A stretch of DNA of 64,000 nucleotides from CALNBC01 sp040768925 (GTDB lineage Bacteria > Bacillota > Clostridia > Christensenellales > CALWSW01): contig JAXGLZ010000003.1 in assembly GCA_040768925.1 (NCBI GenBank), positions 186,001-250,000 of the forward strand, in the 5' to 3' direction. Each line of letters opens with the position of its first letter. Within the stretch, counting starts at the first letter, position 1. This document shows, one piece after another, positions 61,299 through 64,000 of this stretch. Both the position numbers and the translations under genes were made by a program. The notes under the pieces are model-generated. The model searched no databases. It saw nothing but the letters and a program-made list of their open reading frames with translations, and had not been told where the DNA came from.

Positions 61299-62712
61299 AT
61301 GACTGACGTTTTCAACCGGGATATGCTGGAAATCCTGCCTTTTGGGATCGGGTATCTCAAACCGCTTGTAAACAGCCGCAACGAGGCTGAGGACTATACA
61401 TTCATAGAAATCAACGCCTTCTTTTGAAGCGCTGTCAAACCTGAACCGGAAGGATATCCTCGGCATGCCCGCATCCCGCGCGTTCAGGAACCTGACGGGC
61501 GCCGGTTTTGACTGGGTTTCGTATTTTAACGGCGTCCTGCGCACCGGAAGGAAGCAGGAAGCAACCCAATGGATCGAAAGCCTGCGCGGGAACCTGAACA
61601 TCACCGCCGTTCCGTCCGAAAGGAAATTCCTCGCCCTGGTCATACGGGATGTTGCCGGGCGCTCCCCGTTTTCTCAGCAATCACGATTCATTGACCGGCC
61701 TGTACAACAGGCGTTATATTGAAGAGAGCCTGAACCTGATGGATTCCCCGGAAAACCTGCCGCTTTGCTTCCTCATGGGGGACGTCAACGGCCTGAAAAT
61801 CACAAACGACGTTTTTAGCCACGTAGCGGGGGACAACCTGCTGATCTCCGTGGCGGATAATTTCAAAAAAAGTGCAGAAAGCGCGATCTGATCGCGCGCT
61901 GGGGCAGCGACGAGTTTGTCGTTCTGATGCCCCAGACCAGCTTGGAAACAGCCGAAAAGATCATTGAGACCATCAAAGGCCCATGATTTCGCCCTGGGCG
62001 GGAGCGGCCTTGCCCGAGCCTGTCTTTCGGCTGCGCCATCAAGGAGACCGCCGGCCAGAGCATCCGGGCCGTGATGCGGGAAGCGGAAGAAAACATGTAT
62101 CACCAAAAGTTCCTAAAAGGCAAAAGCTGTCGCAACGCGATCATCAGCACGCTCCTTGCGACGCTCTATGAAAAAAGCATGGAAACCGAGGGGCACTCAA
62201 AAAGAATGGAGGCGAACTGCCATTCCATCGGTCACAGGCTTCAGCTTTCCTCCAAAGAAATGGACGAGCTTTCGCCGCTCGCCTTCCTGCACGATATCGG
62301 CAAAGTCGGCATCAATCCGAACATCCTGAAAAAGCCCGCCCTTCTCACGCCCGCCGAGACGGAAGAGATGCGGCGGCATCCGGAAATCGGGTACAGGATC
62401 GTCCAGGCCACGCCGGAGCTTACAAACGTGGCGGAATTCATCCTCTCCCATCATGAACGCTGGGATGGAGCCGGCTACCCCCGCGGGCTTCACGGGAAGG
62501 AAATCCCCCTTGTCTGCCGAATTCTTGCAGTTACAGACGCCTATGACGCCATGACGAACGACCGTAGTTACCGCAGCGCGATCAGCCGCGAGGAAGTGCT
62601 TCTCGAATTGGAAAGAAATGCCGGCACCCAATTCGATCCCGAAATTGTGACCGCGTTTATCGAAACCATGCAGTCGGAGCGTGAGGCCAACGGCGGCAGG
62701 GATCCTGTGTGA
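61299..62712 (+). pseudogene. Broken PAS-GGDEF-HD-GYP cyclic-di-GMP signalling gene
   Basis: Segments in several frames add up to one gene. A PAS-like start (MTDVFNRDMLEILPFGIGYL) has GGAAAGG before its ATG. A GGDEF domain follows with HDSLTGLYNRRYIEESL, DVNGLKITNDVFSHVAGD, and a degenerate GSDEF in place of GGDEF. An intact-looking HD-GYP domain ends it (AFLHDIGKVGI, HHERWDGAGYPRGL). Frameshifts near 61425, 61665 and 61870, the last in an A7 run, and an in-frame TGA at 61984 interrupt it. The HD-GYP part (62071-62712) could still be translated from an internal start. Confidence 0.8.
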
Positions 62713-62730
62713 GCAAAGGATGGCAGAATC

Positions 62731-64000
62731 ATGAAAAAGAGCTTGTTGTTATCCGCTTTCATCATTTTGATGATTCTCGTCTTTCCGCTCACCGCCGCGG
62801 CCGTGAAGGGCGGCCGGGGCCCGGGCTTTGCCGGCATGTGTGGCGGTCATGGCTTGGGGCTTTCGCTCATCGATTCCGTTTCGGGGAAGATCCTGTATGC
62901 CGGCAATGCCGCGGCGAATTCCGATGGCCATGCAAAAGGGCGGCTCGCTTCCATGAAAACCGCGGGGATCGATTCCCTCAGCCCGGCGCAGACCGAGGCT
63001 GTAATGCGGGAGGCCCCGAACCAAAGCAGACCGGCCGGCAGAGAGTCCTGCGCGGCAGAAGTCAATTCCTATCCAGCGGAACAAGGCGCCGCCACCGCGC
63101 TGCTTTCCACCGTCTATGACGTTACGGAAAAAAATTCGCCGGAAGCGGACCACCGGAGCCTGCTGATTGCCGGCGGCATCGCCGGCGCCGGCGTTCTGGC
63201 TTTTCTGCTGTTTCTTTTGGCCGCGCTGAACAGGAAAACGAAATCTCTTGCAAAAGCCAACAGCGAGCTGAAAAATTTCAACGAACTGAGAAAAACCTTC
63301 ATAGACGCGGACGGCAGCATTGTTTTTTTGAAGGACGAAAATCTCAAATACGTGTTCGTGAACCAGGCGCTGCAGGAGTTTCTTCAGCGCCCCTCCGACG
63401 AGATCGTCGGCAAGGACGATTTTGCGCTGCTCGATCCCGCTTATGCGCAAATCTTTACGGATTCGGATCTGAACGCCTTGGCTGAGAACAAAGTGGTGAC
63501 CGACACAGGCACCTGGAACGACCGTTTTTACAGAACCACAAAATTCCCCGTGCGCATGCCCAACGGCAAATACGGCGTCGGCGGATATATGACCGACATA
63601 ACCGAGGACCACAACCATCAGGTCAGCCGGGAGCGGATGCTGAAGCGAAACAAACTGCTGCTGGATGTTTTGGGCAGCAGCTTCAAAAGTAAGCAGGAAC
63701 AGCTCGATTACGCACTGCACGGTCTTTTAAAGCTGTCCGGAAGCAAATATGGCTACATTTACTTTTACGATGAAAAAAAGGCGGAGTTCACCCTCAATTC
63801 CTGGACGAAAGGCGTCCTGGCGGAATGCAGGGTCGAGGATGAACCCATGGTATATAAGTTGGAAAACACCGGCATTTGGGGCGAGGTCGTCCGCCTGCGA
63901 AAGCCGATCATCGTAAATGATTTCGCGTCCCCCAACCCGCATAAAAGGGGATATCCGGCAGGGCATGTGCAGCTTGAGCGATTCATGTCCGTCCCTGTTT
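62731..64000 (+). CDS. Membrane sensor protein with PAS and GAF domains, 3' partial
   Basis: The frame is open from ATG 62731 to the end of the window (423 codons). The protein has a signal-type N-terminus (about residues 1-25), an extracytoplasmic part of about 125 residues with no recognised motif, a membrane helix near 150-172, a PAS domain (about 185-290, with FVNQALQEFLQRPSDEIVGKDD) and a GAF-like domain beginning near 310. Relatives carry GGDEF, HD-GYP or kinase output domains downstream, which are not visible here. It starts 18 bp after the broken cyclic-di-GMP gene. Confidence 0.8.
   Translation, partial: MKKSLLLSAFIILMILVFPLTAAAVKGGRGPGFAGMCGGHGLGLSLIDSVSGKILYAGNAAANSDGHAKGRLASMKTAGIDSLSPAQTEAVMREAPNQSRPAGRESCAAEVNSYPAEQGAATALLSTVYDVTEKNSPEADHRSLLIAGGIAGAGVLAFLLFLLAALNRKTKSLAKANSELKNFNELRKTFIDADGSIVFLKDENLKYVFVNQALQEFLQRPSDEIVGKDDFALLDPAYAQIFTDSDLNALAENKVVTDTGTWNDRFYRTTKFPVRMPNGKYGVGGYMTDITEDHNHQVSRERMLKRNKLLLDVLGSSFKSKQEQLDYALHGLLKLSGSKYGYIYFYDEKKAEFTLNSWTKGVLAECRVEDEPMVYKLENTGIWGEVVRLRKPIIVNDFASPNPHKRGYPAGHVQLERFMSVPV

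Noticed and set aside
1..64000. tRNA or rRNA genes
   Set aside because: I looked for the T-arm GGTTCGAATCC-type text and for rRNA landmarks on both strands and found none. A tRNAscan run would be decisive.

Overview
The window looks like a chromosomal segment of an anaerobic, endospore-forming, high-G+C member of the Clostridia. The evidence is a CtsR-McsA-McsB-ClpC stress operon, a full Rnf electron-transport operon, a GerA/GerC/GerB germinant-receptor operon, a YlbJ-type sporulation membrane protein, several ferredoxins, TTG and GTG starts behind strong AGGAGG-like sites, and many lipoproteins. No tRNA, rRNA, CRISPR array or intact mobile element was seen. The species cannot be named from the sequence.

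Layout. 0-4 kb: the end of an OmpR-type regulator, its histidine kinase, a GT2-GtrA membrane glycosyltransferase and ketopantoate reductase. 4.1-9.1 kb, minus strand: galU, a methylthioadenosine/SAH deaminase-like gene and two envelope proteins. 9.3-14 kb: the CtsR regulon operon with a clear CtsR operator. 14-16.5 kb: a TAXI-type binding lipoprotein, a patatin and a NUDIX hydrolase; the patatin/NUDIX junction is tandemly triplicated in 172-bp units. 17-23.7 kb: ylbJ, rsmD-coaD-coiled-coil gene, alanine racemase, an ABC exporter and a histidine phosphatase. 23.9-27 kb: a cobalamin-riboswitch-controlled B12 uptake operon. 27.1-32.6 kb: rnfCDGEAB, in which RnfG carries three tandem FMN-binding domains. 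32.6-34.2 kb: a long gene-poor stretch ending in a structured leader. 34.2-37.4 kb: a glycine betaine/proline-type ABC operon. 37.8-39.8 kb: a ferredoxin-cupin-ferredoxin cluster divergent from a Crp/Fnr regulator. 40.1-44.3 kb: the ger operon. 44.4-47.4 kb: a P-type Mg2+ ATPase behind a leader with a small ORF and attenuator. 47.5-50.6 kb: divergent zinc uptake genes with a Fur-family regulator. 50.7-53.7 kb: an exported flavin reductase with a MerR-type promoter and an adjacent MerR/GyrI-like regulator. 54.9-58.8 kb: a papain-like peptidase, a DUF6440 protein, a TVP38 protein and an amino acid permease. 58.9-62.7 kb: a decaying stretch with a transposase remnant, a broken cheW, an intact cheR and a broken PAS-GGDEF-HD-GYP gene. 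The window ends inside a PAS/GAF sensor gene.

Themes. Ion and cofactor homeostasis dominates (B12, Zn, Mg, compatible solutes), each with its own recognisable or candidate control element. Extracytoplasmic flavin chemistry appears twice: the triple-FMN RnfG and the exported FMN/FAD reductase. A modular palindromic intergenic repeat occurs at two distant loci (16.6 and 37.5 kb). The most unusual observations are the triple-FMN RnfG, the 172-bp chimeric-ORF triplication, the modular repeat, the MerR-type promoter in front of the flavin reductase, and the mgtA and proX leaders.
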